A stretch of 64,000 bases of DNA from Adenanthera pavonina (GCA_026686845.1 JAIVEN010000012.1:18726501-18790500); one strand, 5' to 3'; positions 33,231-45,590 are shown, counted from the stretch's first letter. Notes: a model not told the origin generated them from the sequence alone. Numbers and translations: made by a program.

Positions 33231-34620
33231 ATATTACAAATCAATTAAGCTCATACTCAAAATGAAGAAAATAGTAAAACAAAGAAAAAAATAGTAATAA
33301 TAAACAAGACAATATATATATATAACAACACAGCAGTATGTCCACAATATTAATTTTAGTGCTATTGACAATAATTTTCATCACTAAGGCTCATCTCATT
33401 AAAATCATTATAAGATTACTAAGATTGAGGAACTAAAGGTAAGTTATGAAAAGAGAAAAATATACTGTAACCGGAAATTAAACTCAGCAAGCCTTAATAT
33501 CTAGAAGTGTAAAAAAAAGAAAGGAAGGAAAACATATTTTGGATTTGCTTCCCAAACAAGGCAGAATACACAAGGGCAATAAGTAAAAATTATTTGAGGC
33601 TAGAGGAAATAGAGAAGGTACAAAATGAATAGTGACACATTGTCATCTTTACACTCACCTGTTGAGACCAATCGTATAGATCTCTTTTTTCCTTCTACCT
33701 AAGATTCAAATTGTGGAAGTTTCACCAATACCACCTAAAATTATTACCGCATAAAGATATTAATACATTACTCAAATTTATCTTCTATCACTAATGGAAT
33801 GCATCCTTATATATTAATCCTAATTCTTTTTATTCTAAATTTCTATAGTACTCACTAAAATAAAACCTATAAAATTCTTAATCATTTAATAAGTATACAA
33901 ATTATTTTATAGAGTCACTGTATAAAATAAAAATAAAAATAAATTTCAAGATTTACCAAACTGTTGTTAGAAAAATAAAAAAAAGAATCTAATTTTGAAG
34001 AAAGTAACTTGGAGTAATATTCAAATAAGGAGTATTTGATATAATATAAAATTTAAAAAGAGGGCAGCACGGCATCTGAAGTGTGGAACAAACCGAAACA
34101 TATAATTTGAGAACATATAACATAAAAGAGATCACTTATTAGTATGAGGCTAGGATTTGGTTTGAAGCAAATAAAAAAAAACACAATAATGAAGGCCAGA
34201 AATCGATACAAGAACAAATTAAGAAAAAGCCAAACACCATTGTGTAAGCAATGTAAGGATTATTTAATTTAATAAAACATATGTGAGGGTAAAAGTCAAT
34301 AAGGAAGGAACAAAGTTTGTCTCACTTGCTATATAGATGGTGACGTGAGCGAATAAAGATTCAGCAAGGTGGAAAGGTGAAGACGCAAAACCTTGTGAGG
34401 ATATATAAATATATATGTGTATATGGGTTTAAGGGTGAGAGATCGTTTCCTTAGCAGTAACTCAGGAAGAAGAATGAAGAAAAGGATACATTCGGTGAAG
34501 AAAGATTAGAGGAAAATTGAGAGGCTTACTTGATGAAAATGAGCAACGAGGTTGCGGCTGAGAGAAGAGAGAGTAATTGTGATATTAGGGTTCTTTTTAC
34601 TAGATTTAATATAAGATTCT

Positions 34621-34790
34621 AGATCACTATTTTAGATATTTTAAAGATAATAATAATTAAAAGATCCAGGATAAGATTTGAGATTATTATCTTAGATACT
34701 TTAAAAATAATAATAATTAAAAGATCCAGGATAAGATTTGAGATCATTATATTAGATACTTTAAGTAATAATAATAATCAAAAGATTTAT
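34621..34790. repeat. 60-bp tandem array near the LTR end
   Basis: Units begin at 34621, 34681 and 34741 with AGATYAYTATNTTAGATA, and the first two end GGATAAGATTTG. The third is partial. Confidence 0.9.
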
Positions 34791-34979
34791 CCCAAAATTT
34801 AAACTCAATTTTTTTTTTGAAATATATATATATATTAATCTACTAGATATCAAAATATCAAGATTAAAAAAAAATTTCTAAGTATATCTCAAAATGACTC
34901 CATAAAATAATTGCTAAAAAAAAATATTATATATTTATTTATAACTTCTTTTATTTTTTACTAAGGGTATCACACTCTC

Positions 34980-35886
34980 AGTCTTGTTTTTATTCTTTTA
35001 AATTATGCACACTATTCAATGGTTAAAATGTTTGAGTCACTAATAAATGGGCAAAACTATTGTATTAGATACTTCCTCACTTTCATTTTTTCTCTCCTTT
35101 ACAAAAACTTAAAAAGATAATAAATAACTTAATGGATTTTGTATTTACTAATTTTAATTATTACTCTTAAATGGAGTATTAAATGATAATAAAAAATTAT
35201 ATATTATTAATTACTTAAGGATATAATTAAAAAATTAATTCTCTATTAGTTTTCTAAATCAAGAATTTAATTAGGACATTTGGAATTTTCTTTCACTGAG
35301 TAGGCTTAATAATTCTGTCAATGACTGTGTTCAACTTGTTGATAATTGATCTGCGTGATCATTTTATAAAAACAGTACGACAGACAATTGACAGGGGGAA
35401 AAATTAAGAAAAATAGTTTAAGCATATGAATTAACCCGTGTCAACAAATTTCATTTTTCTGTTATCATATTCTTGATGACAGCAAAAGAGGTACATATAT
35501 AAAAATACACTAAACAACGATAAGAGCTAATTATGATTTCAAATTGACTTATGTGTGTACTCACTTTGACCCTTGGATAACCATTATTGCTATCATGAAT
35601 CTCTCATATATACTATATATAGAAATTAGACAAAAATATTAGGACACAGAAAAGGTCCGAGATGAACCTATTTGAAGTAGTAAGAAGTTGGAAGGTGAAG
35701 CGACACGATAGTACACATGCATCCTAATAGATATTCCCATATATAGTTAATGAAGACAAGAAACTGAGCAATCCAATACGTCCTATGATTAAACTTCTTT
35801 GTTATTCTGTTATATCATACTCTCGACGAAATATCATCACTCTTGATCTCTAACTACATGACTCAACTGGAGGGAGTCTTGCCTAC
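34980..35886. other. Flank shared with 44.13-44.30 kb; otherwise unassigned
   Basis: 34980-35105 matches 44134-44280 (TTAAATTATGCACACTA, AAATGGGCAAA, GATACTYCCTCACTT). The rest, down to the gene at 35887, is AT-rich with no feature I can name. Confidence 0.45.
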
Positions 35887-36399
35887 CTAGTTATTGAATA
35901 CAACATTATATAACGGTAAGAGTGGTTGTATGGCTCTTGGGTGAGGATGACTTATGTTGCTATTTATTCCATGAAGTCTATTGAGCAACTTAAACAATCC
36001 ACCCAGAAATAATAGAATAAAGAAAATTGACCACCATGGAAGCTGCAGAGTCAAAGATATCAAAGTGGCCACAGTTAAAGAGCCGAACACAGACATGAGC
36101 ACTCCAAACTGAGAAGCAAAACCAGGAAACATGGACTTAGCTGCAGAAGTCAAGTAATAAGCTACTGAACATGCAACAGAAGCCGTGGAAGTCATAGGAT
36201 GAAGCTCAAATGGTGAGGGATTCGTCCCTGAGCTTCGGATTTCGAGGAAGCTCAGCAGAGTGGGAATCATGGAGTCGAAGATGGAGGTGAAGGGAGAAAC
36301 TTGGTGGGAGGAATTGAAGATATTGACATTGAAAGACACAGCACATGAAACTGGCCTTCCTGAATAGAAGCTACGGCTATGGCTGTTCCTGTTAGACAT
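35887..36399 (-). CDS. Small putative membrane protein, divergent intact copy
   Basis: A 170-residue single-exon frame and the most divergent intact family member. The start MSNRNSHSRSFYSGRPVS aligns with the other copies, and a TATA box lies about 45 bp upstream. Order of parts: polar N-terminus (1-38); hydrophobic SIFDSMIPTLLSFLEIRSS (39-57); conserved SPFELHPMTSTASVACSVAY (62-81); KSMFPGF (88-94); two strong membrane segments (about 98-118 and 121-138) around LQLPWW; and a tail with RLHGINSNISHPHPRAIQPL ending LYNVVFNN. The tail is longer than in copies A and C, and its end matches the out-of-repeat end of the split copy B. No catalytic motif or known domain is recognised. Long intact reading in a diverged copy suggests selection, but expression data would be needed to show it is a live gene. 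Confidence 0.65.
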   Translation of the reverse strand: MSNRNSHSRSFYSGRPVSCAVSFNVNIFNSSHQVSPFTSIFDSMIPTLLSFLEIRSSGTNPSPFELHPMTSTASVACSVAYYLTSAAKSMFPGFASQFGVLMSVFGSLTVATLISLTLQLPWWSIFFILLFLGGLFKLLNRLHGINSNISHPHPRAIQPLLPLYNVVFNN

Positions 36400-36432
36400 T
36401 GTTTTTGTTTGCAGAATACAAAGAAAGACAAA

Positions 36433-36448
36433 GGCATATATTTATAAA
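36433..36448 (-). promoter_or_regulatory. TATA box of the 36.4-kb gene
   Basis: TTTATAAATATATGCC on the minus strand, about 45 bp before the ATG, is the same spacing as in the other copies. The GGCGCC module of the other promoters was not found here. Confidence 0.55.
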
Positions 36449-36487
36449 CGAATTATATTTCTAAGGAAGCTTCCGTGAAGCCAGGTT

Positions 36488-36595
36488 GTTTGATCGAGAC
36501 ACTGCATTTCTCAACATGGTATGGATCGATAGGTTTGATCGTGACATTATATTTCTCAACATGGTATGGATCGATAAGTTTGATCGAGACATATT
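36488..36595. repeat. 45-bp tandem repeat in the promoter
   Basis: GTTTGATCGAGACACTGCAT at 36488 recurs as GTTTGATCGTGACATTATAT at 36533 and partially at 36578. Each full unit contains TCTCAACATGGTATGGATCG. It begins about 90 bp upstream of the 36.4-kb start codon. Confidence 0.9.
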
Positions 36596-36599
36596 TGAC

Positions 36600-37510
36600 A
36601 CTTTAATCCAAATTGCAAACTAGCGTTTTTATAGTAAATTATTTGGCATGATGCATCAGCATTATAAACTACTTTTTTTCTATTTAACTATCCAATGTAC
36701 AGGGTATTATTAGGACAAATTTAAATATTGTCAAATTCAAATAAAGATAACAATTTGAATCTATAACCTTGTTTAAGAGTAATTGAGTCCCTTTCTTTCA
36801 AACCAATTATGATTGGTCTATATACTTTTTTTGATGAAGGTAAGAAATTTTTTTGAGCACTAAGGATATCCCCTAACTGATAATTGAAGATTAATTCCTT
36901 CAAAGTATAGAAATTATTGAAGCGGACTTTGTCTCTCATACAAAATATTTTTTCATACATATGGTTAAGGATCAAAATTAAGACAATAATATAATTAAAA
37001 AAGCTAACTATTATTAACAATGTAAAGAATTTGTTGATGAGGCAAAATTTATTTTATAGGGGAAGGTTGCACCATCCAACATAATTATATTTAAAAGCTT
37101 CTTGCCATAAAATTTGCATGTATTTACCTTGCGTCCACGCGAACAATGTCTCTGCCATGAAATTGAGGTCTTGGAAGTTGAAGTCTCTCTTGTCCTCTTT
37201 CTCCCATCTACTCTCTTAATATAAAATATATGCTGGAGATATAAAAAAAAACATTATCAAGTATTAAAATCATATTTATTAGTTCTAATTTAATAGAATT
37301 TTTCTATATAATTTCTTCTATGGTAATTTTTTTTGTGGTAATCTTCTCTCAACATATGCAGTAAATTTTAATTACTTCAACCAAGTTATTTTTCATTCGT
37401 TATAAAACTGTATTTGTACGATGAGTTGAGTAAAGAGTACAATCAATAAATTTGATAAGAGTCGAGAGTATATATGTTATATATTAGTCAATTTTAGAAA
37501 GTAAAAATAA
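36600..37510. repeat. Duplicated non-coding block (partner 40641-41445)
   Basis: Shared landmarks are CATGAAATTGAGGYCTTGGA, CTTCTCTCAACATATGC, AAAACTGTATTTGTMC and GAGAGTATATATGTTAT. In this copy it lies upstream of the 36.4-kb gene. The partner has no recognisable gene beside it. Confidence 0.75.
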
Positions 37511-37544
37511 AGAACTTCCTAATTAAACCAACCACTTGCTAAAA

Positions 37545-37741
37545 TGGCAACCAAATGGCAAAGACTTTATCGCATGGGAGGGCCACGTATCCGACGTGGT
37601 GATACATTGAATGAATCCGAAAGATATGGAATAAAATCTCTATGGGGTTTAAAAAAGGTTGCCAATGTAACTTTAAGCTCCTATCATACATTCCCTCCGA
37701 TTCAAAATATAACAGGTTTCCAACTATTTCACGTATATTAA
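37545..37741 (+). other. Short coding-like frame of unknown origin
   Basis: The frame opens MATKWQRLYRMGGPRIRRGD and continues through LNESERYGIKSLWGLKK before running into a MITE end at 37689. The first 48 residues have a balanced, basic composition unlike the AT-driven frames nearby. I recognise no domain. It could be an exon fragment of a captured or decayed gene, or chance. Confidence 0.25.
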
Positions 37742-38240
37742 GAAAAGTTGGTTACACTTTTAAACTTTAAAAAAAAAAACTCAACATCCCATTTTTACTC
37801 TTATTAATTATCAATAATTAAGGTTGTTCTACTCTTTTCCATTACAAGTCATGAGGCTGGTCATCAATGAATAGGGGCAAAAAAGGTAAACTACTACTAA
37901 AGATTACATAATACTTCCTTCGGTCCTATATATAGGATCTTTTGTCCTGATCCTAAATATAAGGTCATTTATAATATACGAGGTAGTATTTATTATATAT
38001 TTTTAAAAAATGTCCCTATTTAATGTATCTAAAGAGAAAGAGAAAGAGATTAAATAAGGATAGTTTTAGAAAAATATTGGGATTTTCAGAGAAATCGGGA
38101 TAGTTAATTAGTTTTAATTCTAATTCTTAATCTGCATGATTCACTTAAAAGGGTCTTATATTAATGATCAGAGGGAATACCTTATATTATAAACTAAAGA
38201 AAGATTCTAGAAAACCCCTTATATTTTGAACTGGAAGGAG
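37689..38240. mobile_element. Stowaway-like MITE with an M1 element nested inside
   Basis: The outer ends CATTCCCTCCGATTCAAAAT and (right read inward) CTCCTTCCAGTTCAAAATAT are inverted repeats flanked by TA (37687-37688, 38241-38242). The nested M1 copy occupies 37914-38177. Confidence 0.7.
37914..38177 (+). mobile_element. MITE family M1, nested
   Basis: A complete M1 copy with CTTCCTTCGGTCCTATATAT on the left and TTCCCTCTGATCATTAATAT (read inward) on the right. Its interior AAAGAGAAAGAGAAAGAGAT is as in the 50192 copy. Confidence 0.8.
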
Positions 38241-40640
38241 TATATATTTCTTTTCCACCAACAAAGTATATATTCATTCTTAACCACAGGTTTCATTTTG
38301 CGTGTGACGATTAGGAAAGTTGATGAAGAATTTTACAGCAGGTCACTATTTTGTTTTAAAAATTTTTTATTTTATGATTAAATTTTGACATGCCAATAAT
38401 TCATTTATTGAATAATTCTATAAAAACAAACATATTGTTTGTAAATTTGATCTTATTTAACAAAATAATTATCTTTACTTATCAATTCATCATTAATTAA
38501 CTCCATCAAATTTAAATAAAATTCACATGTTGTAATTTGATTGAAAATAATTATTACCGCAAATAGTGGAGCATGAAATTTTGTGGAAATAAATTACAGA
38601 TTTGAAGTTGGAAGAAAGAATTAAAAGCACGTGCAAAACAATAATTTTTCAAGCTGATATTGGCATTTTGGTGGTTTTGTCAGTGAGAAAATTGCTTACG
38701 TAATGGTTTTGTTTAGTGAGTGATGTTGTACAAGTTGATGTGATCAGTAGAAAAGGCCACACTCATACATGTCTGTGAAGTCAGTGGGAAAGAAGATGTA
38801 TACAAATATGAAAAACTTTGAAATATGCCAAAAATATAAAAAATAAATAAAGAGAAAATTTTGTGTCCGCAAGTTAATTTCTCAAGTTTCATTGTTACCC
38901 ATCTCGTTCATTAATTGTTTGGTTTCTTAGCTTTTCATATCATTTTTTGGGACCATGAAATAAAAGTATATATACGCATGTTAATCGTCTGTGGGAAAAT
39001 TAAATCTACGTACACACACATAAAAGAGGTGGATTTAAAAAAACTTGATATATATATATATATATATATGTATTGAAGGTGAGAAGCGATTATAGTTAAC
39101 TATTAACTGTTGAAAATATAAGCATCAATTCCTTTCCTTACTTGGCAATCAACTGTTTGTGAAATCTCCTACATATATATAGTTTTTGGAATTGCATAGA
39201 GATACATGTGATGAATTTAGATTAAGTGAAAAGCATATTCATAAGAGACTCTTGTTTAATGGTTGGGACTTTTGTTTATTAAGCAAGTGATTGAGGATTC
39301 GATTTCTAACCCTTGTATATAGAGGAAAACCTACATTGAGAGGGAATTACCATTTATAATATTAATGAAGACAGATAAAAATTTAAGGATAGTAGATTAG
39401 AAAAACATTTTAACACATGTGGTAAAGCAAATTGGGATGTTGGGTTTGTCTCTTCCTTTTCCTATCTGTGTGTGTTTTCCTTCTTGCTGCCACTCCCATT
39501 TTTGTTTTCGTCTCATCGTTGAAGTTAGTCACAAGTGAAAAGAGATACGCATGGACAACTTGGCCTTAATGGCAAAGTGTTCTTTTTTTAAAAAAAAAAA
39601 TTGTCCTAGATCAGATTTGAGTCAAGTTAATTAGATTCAATTAAAGGGGAGATCTCTAATGTGATTTTTATTTTTCATTCACAATGTTTAAATTCAAAAT
39701 TTTACTTAAATGATATATTAAATTTCTTATTATTCAACCCAACAATACTTTTGAGTCTTCCATATTTGAGTTGAGTCTTTGTCATTTTAACATGGCCTAA
39801 TTGCATCTTGATGTCCTAAAACTTTCTCATCAATACTTTCCTTAAACTTAGCATTTATTTCGGATCTTGATGGTTATATTCATGACTTTTGAGTCTTCTA
39901 TATTTATGTTGAGTCTTTATCATTTTTCCGCAACTGAGTTCTCTGTTGCTGGTATTGTTTTGATAGAAGATCTGAATAATTCATAATTAATTTGGATGGT
40001 CCAAATTTTATATTTCTTTTTTGAATTTTTTATATTATCTATTTTTTTTTTCAAAATGTATAGTTAGAAGATTATTTTTATTTTTCATAATGTATCTTTT
40101 AAAATAAAAAATATTCATTTTTTAGTAAAAATTATATATGAAATCTTGACCACCCAGATCAAATTTCTAACAGTCCAAATATGCTGCTTCACAGCAAAGA
40201 AATTAGGTCCCATTTCTCCTTTTATTCCTTTAAGTCCTTTTTTGGACTTATATTCTTCCAATTCATACACACTAACAGGTTGTTAAAATGTTTGCTCAGT
40301 CACTACTAAAGGAAAATTTAGGCTACTAAATTGTAAGTATGTCTATATAATTAACCACCAACCCTTTTTTTGGGCCAAAATTTGCCACTAAACCTTGGCA
40401 TTAACTAAAAAAAACTCTAAAATGACAACTAAACGGTTCTTCAAGAGGTTGATACTCGAAATCAAAATCTAATTTATTACTTAAAATGAATGATTCACTT
40501 GTTAAAGTATATCTATTATATAGTCGTACACATTAAGGAAATATATATATATATATATTTCTTTCAAATGTCTCTGCCAACCTTCTCTATATAGAGAAAA
40601 AGCAACGTCAATTCTAGTCCTGAGTGTGCTTTCCAAATTT
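38241..40640. other. Intergenic, AT-rich; part shared with 41.59-41.74 kb
   Basis: 39430-39590 (TTTGTTTTCGTCTCATCGTT, GACAACTTGGCCTT) resembles 41640-41730 (TTTCGTTTTTGTCTTATC, GACAACTTGGCGAA). (AT)n tracts lie near 39050 and 40540. I see no gene. Confidence 0.4.
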
Positions 40641-41445
40641 AGTTAGATAGAGACACTGGACACGAAATCTTATCTTTAATTTGGTAAAAACGCGTTTACT
40701 GTCAAATTGTATCTCTATTTGGCACTATGCACCAGCATCTTTAACAATATATGTAGGTAAAGCGTTTAAATTTCTATTTTTAGACATGCAATGAATGAAT
40801 TATTGTAGTCGTTTAAAAAAAATAAAAAAACTTATTATTATATGTTTTAAGAAACTTCTGGAAAATTATACCTCCGTACACTATACACTATTTTTGTAAA
40901 GGTGAAATTTATTTATAGAGTAAAGGGTTTCTTTATCCAACATATTTAATTAAAAGCTTCATACCATAATTAGCTGCAGCCTCATTATCACAAAGTAAAA
41001 GATGGAAATTTGCAAGTATTTTCCTTAGACCCACCCACGTGATCTCTGGCATGAAATTGAGGCCTTGGAAGTTAAATTCTCTCCCCCTGTCTCTCTCCCT
41101 TCTACTCTTCCAATATAGTAAAATATATACTGGAGGTAAAAAAAAAAGTATTATCTAGAATTAAAAATTTAAAATCATATTCATTAGTTTTTTATTGAAT
41201 AGAATTTTTCTATAATTTCTTCTGAAGTAAAGTTTTTTATAATCTTCTCTCAACATATGCGGTAAATTTACTTCAACCAAGTCATTTTTTCATTTATTAA
41301 TTATAAAACTGTATTTGTCCAATGAGCCGGGTAGATATAGTACAATTAAATTAAACAAACAAAAAAGGAATGAATTTCATGAAAGAGTAAGAACAAGAGT
41401 TGAGAGTATATATGTTATTGGTCATTTTTAGAAACTGACAATAAA
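40641..41445. repeat. Duplicated non-coding block (partner 36600-37510)
   Basis: It is collinear with 36600-37510 from the TTTGGCAYKATGCAYCAGCA landmark (40727 and 36641) onward. Confidence 0.75.
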
Positions 41446-41563
41446 AACCTTCTTAAAAACGTATCGTATTTTATTATATTTTATAAATTTTTTTATCTTC
41501 AATATGATTTTTTGACCAACTTTTTTAATATATCAATGTAGAAAGTAAATATATATTCAAATA

Positions 41564-41787
41564 TGTGTGTGTGTGTGTGTGTATATATAGTTTGGGAAAG
41601 TACATGCCTGCTAGATTATTCAACGTGTGTAGTGTGTTCGTTCCTGATTTGTTTTCTCTTTTGCCGCCATACCCTTTTTCGTTTTTGTCTTATCTTTTGA
41701 GGAGAGACACATTGACAACTTGGCGAATTGTATTGTATTTTTCCAATTTTTTTGGTATACTCCATATATATATATATACACACACAC
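41564..41787. repeat. (GT)n ... (AC)n microsatellites in inverted arrangement
   Basis: GT repeats followed by TATATATA at 41564-41588 face ATATATATATATA followed by CACACACAC at 41764-41787. The two arms are reverse complements about 175 bp apart. Confidence 0.8.
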
Positions 41788-41789
41788 TT

Positions 41790-44099
41790 TAAGTCTGCTT
41801 ATAAAGTTTATATCGTCTCAAATATATATCATCACACTCCAAAATGATTTGAGTATTTAACTTTTTTCCACAAATGTTCTTAGTAATTGCACTTTGCAAT
41901 TAGCATGAGGTTAATATTAAATTAATTTAATTAGAGGTAATTTTGTAAAATAATAAAATTTTTTAACAAATTTAATATCTTTAACTACTTTTTTTTTAGA
42001 TAATTTATAAACTAACTTTAAAAGTTTGAACTCATGGTCTTTGGCCCATTTAAGTAATGTGGCTCAAAGACATTCTTCATTTGGTTCCATGCAACATGGG
42101 TTGCAGGCTTTTACCTTCTTACATTAGGACAGCATCTCCCATAGCAAGTATCTGGAGAACTCTATTTTTGAACAAATGAGCTACTTGACTTAGCAATAAA
42201 ATTCTAACACAGCAGATAATTGAGCTCTTAAACATATTGTTACGGATTTGATTTCTAATCATATATATGAAAAAGCTTTTGTTAGAGAGGTAAAATATAT
42301 TTAAGTGATCTTTACACCTTAAAGATACTAGTCTTTAGCTCTTGACTTGACTTGCCAAGTACTTTGACGGATGGAAGGATGAATGCTATGCAATGACGTC
42401 TAAGTTCTCCATCTTGCACGCTTTTCTGTTGTTGGTTCCACATCATGTACTGAACTTCATCGGAGGAAATTTGTTATGGTTCCGTCTTAATTTGCTGTAA
42501 TACGTTTCTCTTGTATTTTTTACCAAAAAAGAATATGTTTCTCTTGTATTAGTGCATTATATTTTTCTGGCAAAAAAAGAAAAGAAACATTTGGTTAAGA
42601 AAACACTCGTCAAGCACGCTTTTTTGCTACTAAAGTATTTGGTACATGTATGAGTATCATCAATAATACATAAAAATAGAATTAATATAAAGTGTTATCT
42701 TACTAGTGACTGATGTGATGGCGGATTTTTTTTTTCTTTGAACTATGTGTACTTTTAAAAAGTTATGAATTTTCATACAAATGCATAGAGTTAAGTATAA
42801 TTACTTGCGACTTGAATTGGGCTAATTTTCATACAAATAATGAATCTCCTAAAAATGCATCAATCCATTATATAAATTGGGCTCTGATCTCTTATATAAA
42901 ATGACATAAGATTATGCAGTGAAATTCAGAAGCTTATGATTCAAATATATTTATGAAAAATGAAATTGATGTCATTAATTTAATTCATTAATATGAAAAA
43001 TATAATTAAGAACTCACAGCTTACATAAGCCATAAACAATACGATTGATCATTGATTAAGTGCAAAGTCGCATGACCCCCACTAATTGTATTTAAAACTA
43101 TTGGCTCTTAATCGTCACATAAAAATTATATTTGCGCTATCTGAGTTGGAATTTCAGTTTGTATTTAAGCTACCAAAAGAGAAGACTATGGTTCAGGTTT
43201 TCTTTGAAGTCTTGAGGGAAAAATTTCTCTTTTGAGGTAGTTATAGAGGTAGTGATTTCAGCTCTATGAGGTTTTTTTTTTTTTAATAGGTTATGAGTTT
43301 GAGGTTTTAGTATAGGTTATCTGCGGAATAAGTTTGACAACTAATATTAAGTGTGAAATATCGAATTGAATCTTCACTATTCATATATTATGAGAAAGTG
43401 TGATATAAGAGAACATGGCTATTTATAATATCCATATCTCATAATTACGCGTATTTCTTTTCTTTCTATTTCTGCATGAAGGGACAATCTACATTCACCA
43501 AAGTGAATATAAAGGATCACACCGAAAAAAATATTCGGACTTTCTCTCTATTTTGTTGAAATTATAAATATCTCAGAACAATTTTTAATCTAATTATTAG
43601 CTATGTTGGAAATGTTATTTGCAAGATTCTAAAATACAATTTGTTAATTTAAATTTATATTAAAACATATTTAACATAGTAATAATTTATCATTCTCTTA
43701 TAAAACCATATATTGGCCACATTATATTGTAAAAAAAAAACTTAAATAAAGTTCCATAATTTGTAACTGATGTAGTGAAACTCAATCCACGCCCTTCTTT
43801 GTACCTGGGAACCGAACCAAAACATGCAAATCAATTGCTTACTGACCCTTTGTGCCAAGGAAAATATTAAAAATTGAAATAGCTATTAAACCAATGAGGC
43901 ACGCACTAGTTTACAGTTTAGTGGAATATTCTCAAATCTACATTATTCATCTTCAATTAATTTGTGTAAAATTTAATTTTTAGTAATGGAATTCATTATT
44001 CAAATTAATTTTATATTGTGTCTATTTTCTAAAAAATTAACGCTATCAACTGAAAAAACAAAACCCAAGAAGTATTAACTCTCATAAAGAGAGTTAAAT
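41790..44099. other. AT-rich intergenic, nothing recognised
   Basis: No open frame or bordered repeat. A phrase near 42240-42330 (TTTGATTTCTAATCATATAT) resembles 14600-14640. Confidence 0.45.
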
Positions 44100-44300
44100 T
44101 ATGTTCAGAGCTTCTATTTATGTTTTGACTCTCTGAGCCTTGTTTTTAATTCTTTTAAATTATGCACACTAATCGATGGTTAAAATTTGAGTAAAAAATA
44201 AATGGGCAAACCTATTGTACTTAGATACTCCCTCACTTCCATTTATTCTCTCCTTTAAGGTTTTGACACAAAAATTTTTAAAAAAAGGTAGTAATAAATA
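44100..44300. repeat. Paralogous empty site for the 32.1-35.0 kb insertions
   Basis: It reads TTCTATTTATGTTTTGACTC then TCTGAGCCTTGTTTTTAATT. This corresponds to sequence left of 32080 joined directly to sequence right of 34975. It lacks both the CAAGG MITE and the 2.5-kb solo LTR. Confidence 0.7.
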
Positions 44301-45101
44301 ATTTAATGAATTATGCATTCCCTCTATTTCAGTTTATAAGGTATTTTTAACAGCTGTATATGAATTAAGAGTGATAATTAATAATTAAAAATTTTTTCAC
44401 CATTTTCTAAATTACCCTCATTTAATATAATTGGCTTATAAAGAGATTAAAATTATGCTCAGCCACCAACTTGTTGTGCTAAGCAGTTCCGGGCCAAGTC
44501 ACTCTTTTGGGCGTATGAGAGGTTCCATAATGTGATTATTACTTTTAGCTAAGTAGTTAGTGACCTTTTGGCTTAACAACAGATTGAGTTCCATCCCCCT
44601 CTACCCTCTTATCCTCTATCTATCTATTCCAATCTTCTCTATCTTCTTCCTCTTTCTGTATCATAACAGAACTCAAATCCCTCAATGAATATAGTATCTA
44701 ATCCACAAGAGCAATTTGAAGTGTCATCCAGCATGAGTGTCCAACACAAGCCCAGATACGATTCCATTATTGAACTATTTGTGCTTCATACAGGTCTCAA
44801 AGTCCAAGCACATTCATGATCAGATCCAAAATTGCACTTGTGATAACTCAGATGCTGGTATATGTGTTTAAATCTCAAAACCAGAATCTGGAGAGTTTTT
44901 GATGGACACAGAAACTACTTGTTCTCTGGTCAAGTGAATTGTCAACAATCTGCTTTCTGCCATCAAAATCTACTTCTGTTATGCTTTATTTTATTTCTAT
45001 TGCTGCACTGTCGTTTTGAATTTGTTATTGCATTTCTGTCTTGTCTTTTAGTGTTTGCTGTTTTGCTGAGTCAGGTGATGATTTACAAATAATGTGATTT
45101 A
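44301..45101. other. Unassigned, possible copia-like leader
   Basis: The middle (44460-44890) is less AT-rich and has a CT-rich stretch CTATCTATCTATTCCAATCT then CTTCTCTATCTTCTTCCTC, as in LTR or UTR leaders. A 76-codon frame at 44862-45092 is hydrophobic and cysteine-rich without a known domain. No borders were found. Confidence 0.3.
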
Positions 45102-45590
45102 TAGGTATTAATTCTCATATCATTTTTGTAATTTTTTGAGCTGTGAAATAATTTATCAATCTTTTTTTCATTTTATCACCATCCAAATGTTAAATTTTTC
45201 GGAGTATAATGAGATGTATAAAGAGTAACATTTGGGGCCTAAGGCAAAGGCGTAAATGGCCTAATGTGATCCATGGCCCTGGGAAGAAGTTCTAATTGCA
45301 ACCAACAAGTTTGGAACTTGTTCGTATTTTGATTTCTTTTTTATTTATAAGTATTAATTCTCATATCATTTTTGGAATTTTTTGAGCTGTGAAATAATTT
45401 ATCAATCTTTTTTTCATTTTATCACCATCTAAATGTTAAATTTTTAGGAGTGTAATGTGATGTATAAAGAGTAGCATTTGGGGCCTAAGGCAAAGGCGTA
45501 AATGGCCTAATGTGATCCATGGCCCTGGGAAGAACAAGTTCTAATTGCAACCAACAAGTTTGGAACTTGTTCGTATTTTGATTTCTTTTT
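45102..45590 (+). repeat. 246-bp tandem duplication
   Basis: TATTAATTCTCATATCATTT starts at 45106 and again at 45352. Both units contain GGGGCCTAAGGCAAAGGCGT and CAACAAGTTTGGAACTTGTT. Differences are few (a small indel after GGGAAGAA), so the event looks recent. Confidence 0.9.

Larger units (their letters stand above)
32445..34974 (+). mobile_element. 2.5-kb solo LTR of a Ty3/gypsy-like element
   Basis: It starts TGTCACGACCC and ends GGGTATCACA, with exact CTCTC duplicates at 32440-32444 and 34975-34979. Interior marks include GGGGTGAGTCTACCACTGAC, repeated GGGGAATAACCGTC blocks and a 60-bp array. There is no coding frame. It is immediately adjacent to the CAAGG MITE at 32080-32430. The 44.1-kb paralog lacks both. 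A non-autonomous element is the alternative, but no internal second LTR is seen. Confidence 0.85.
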
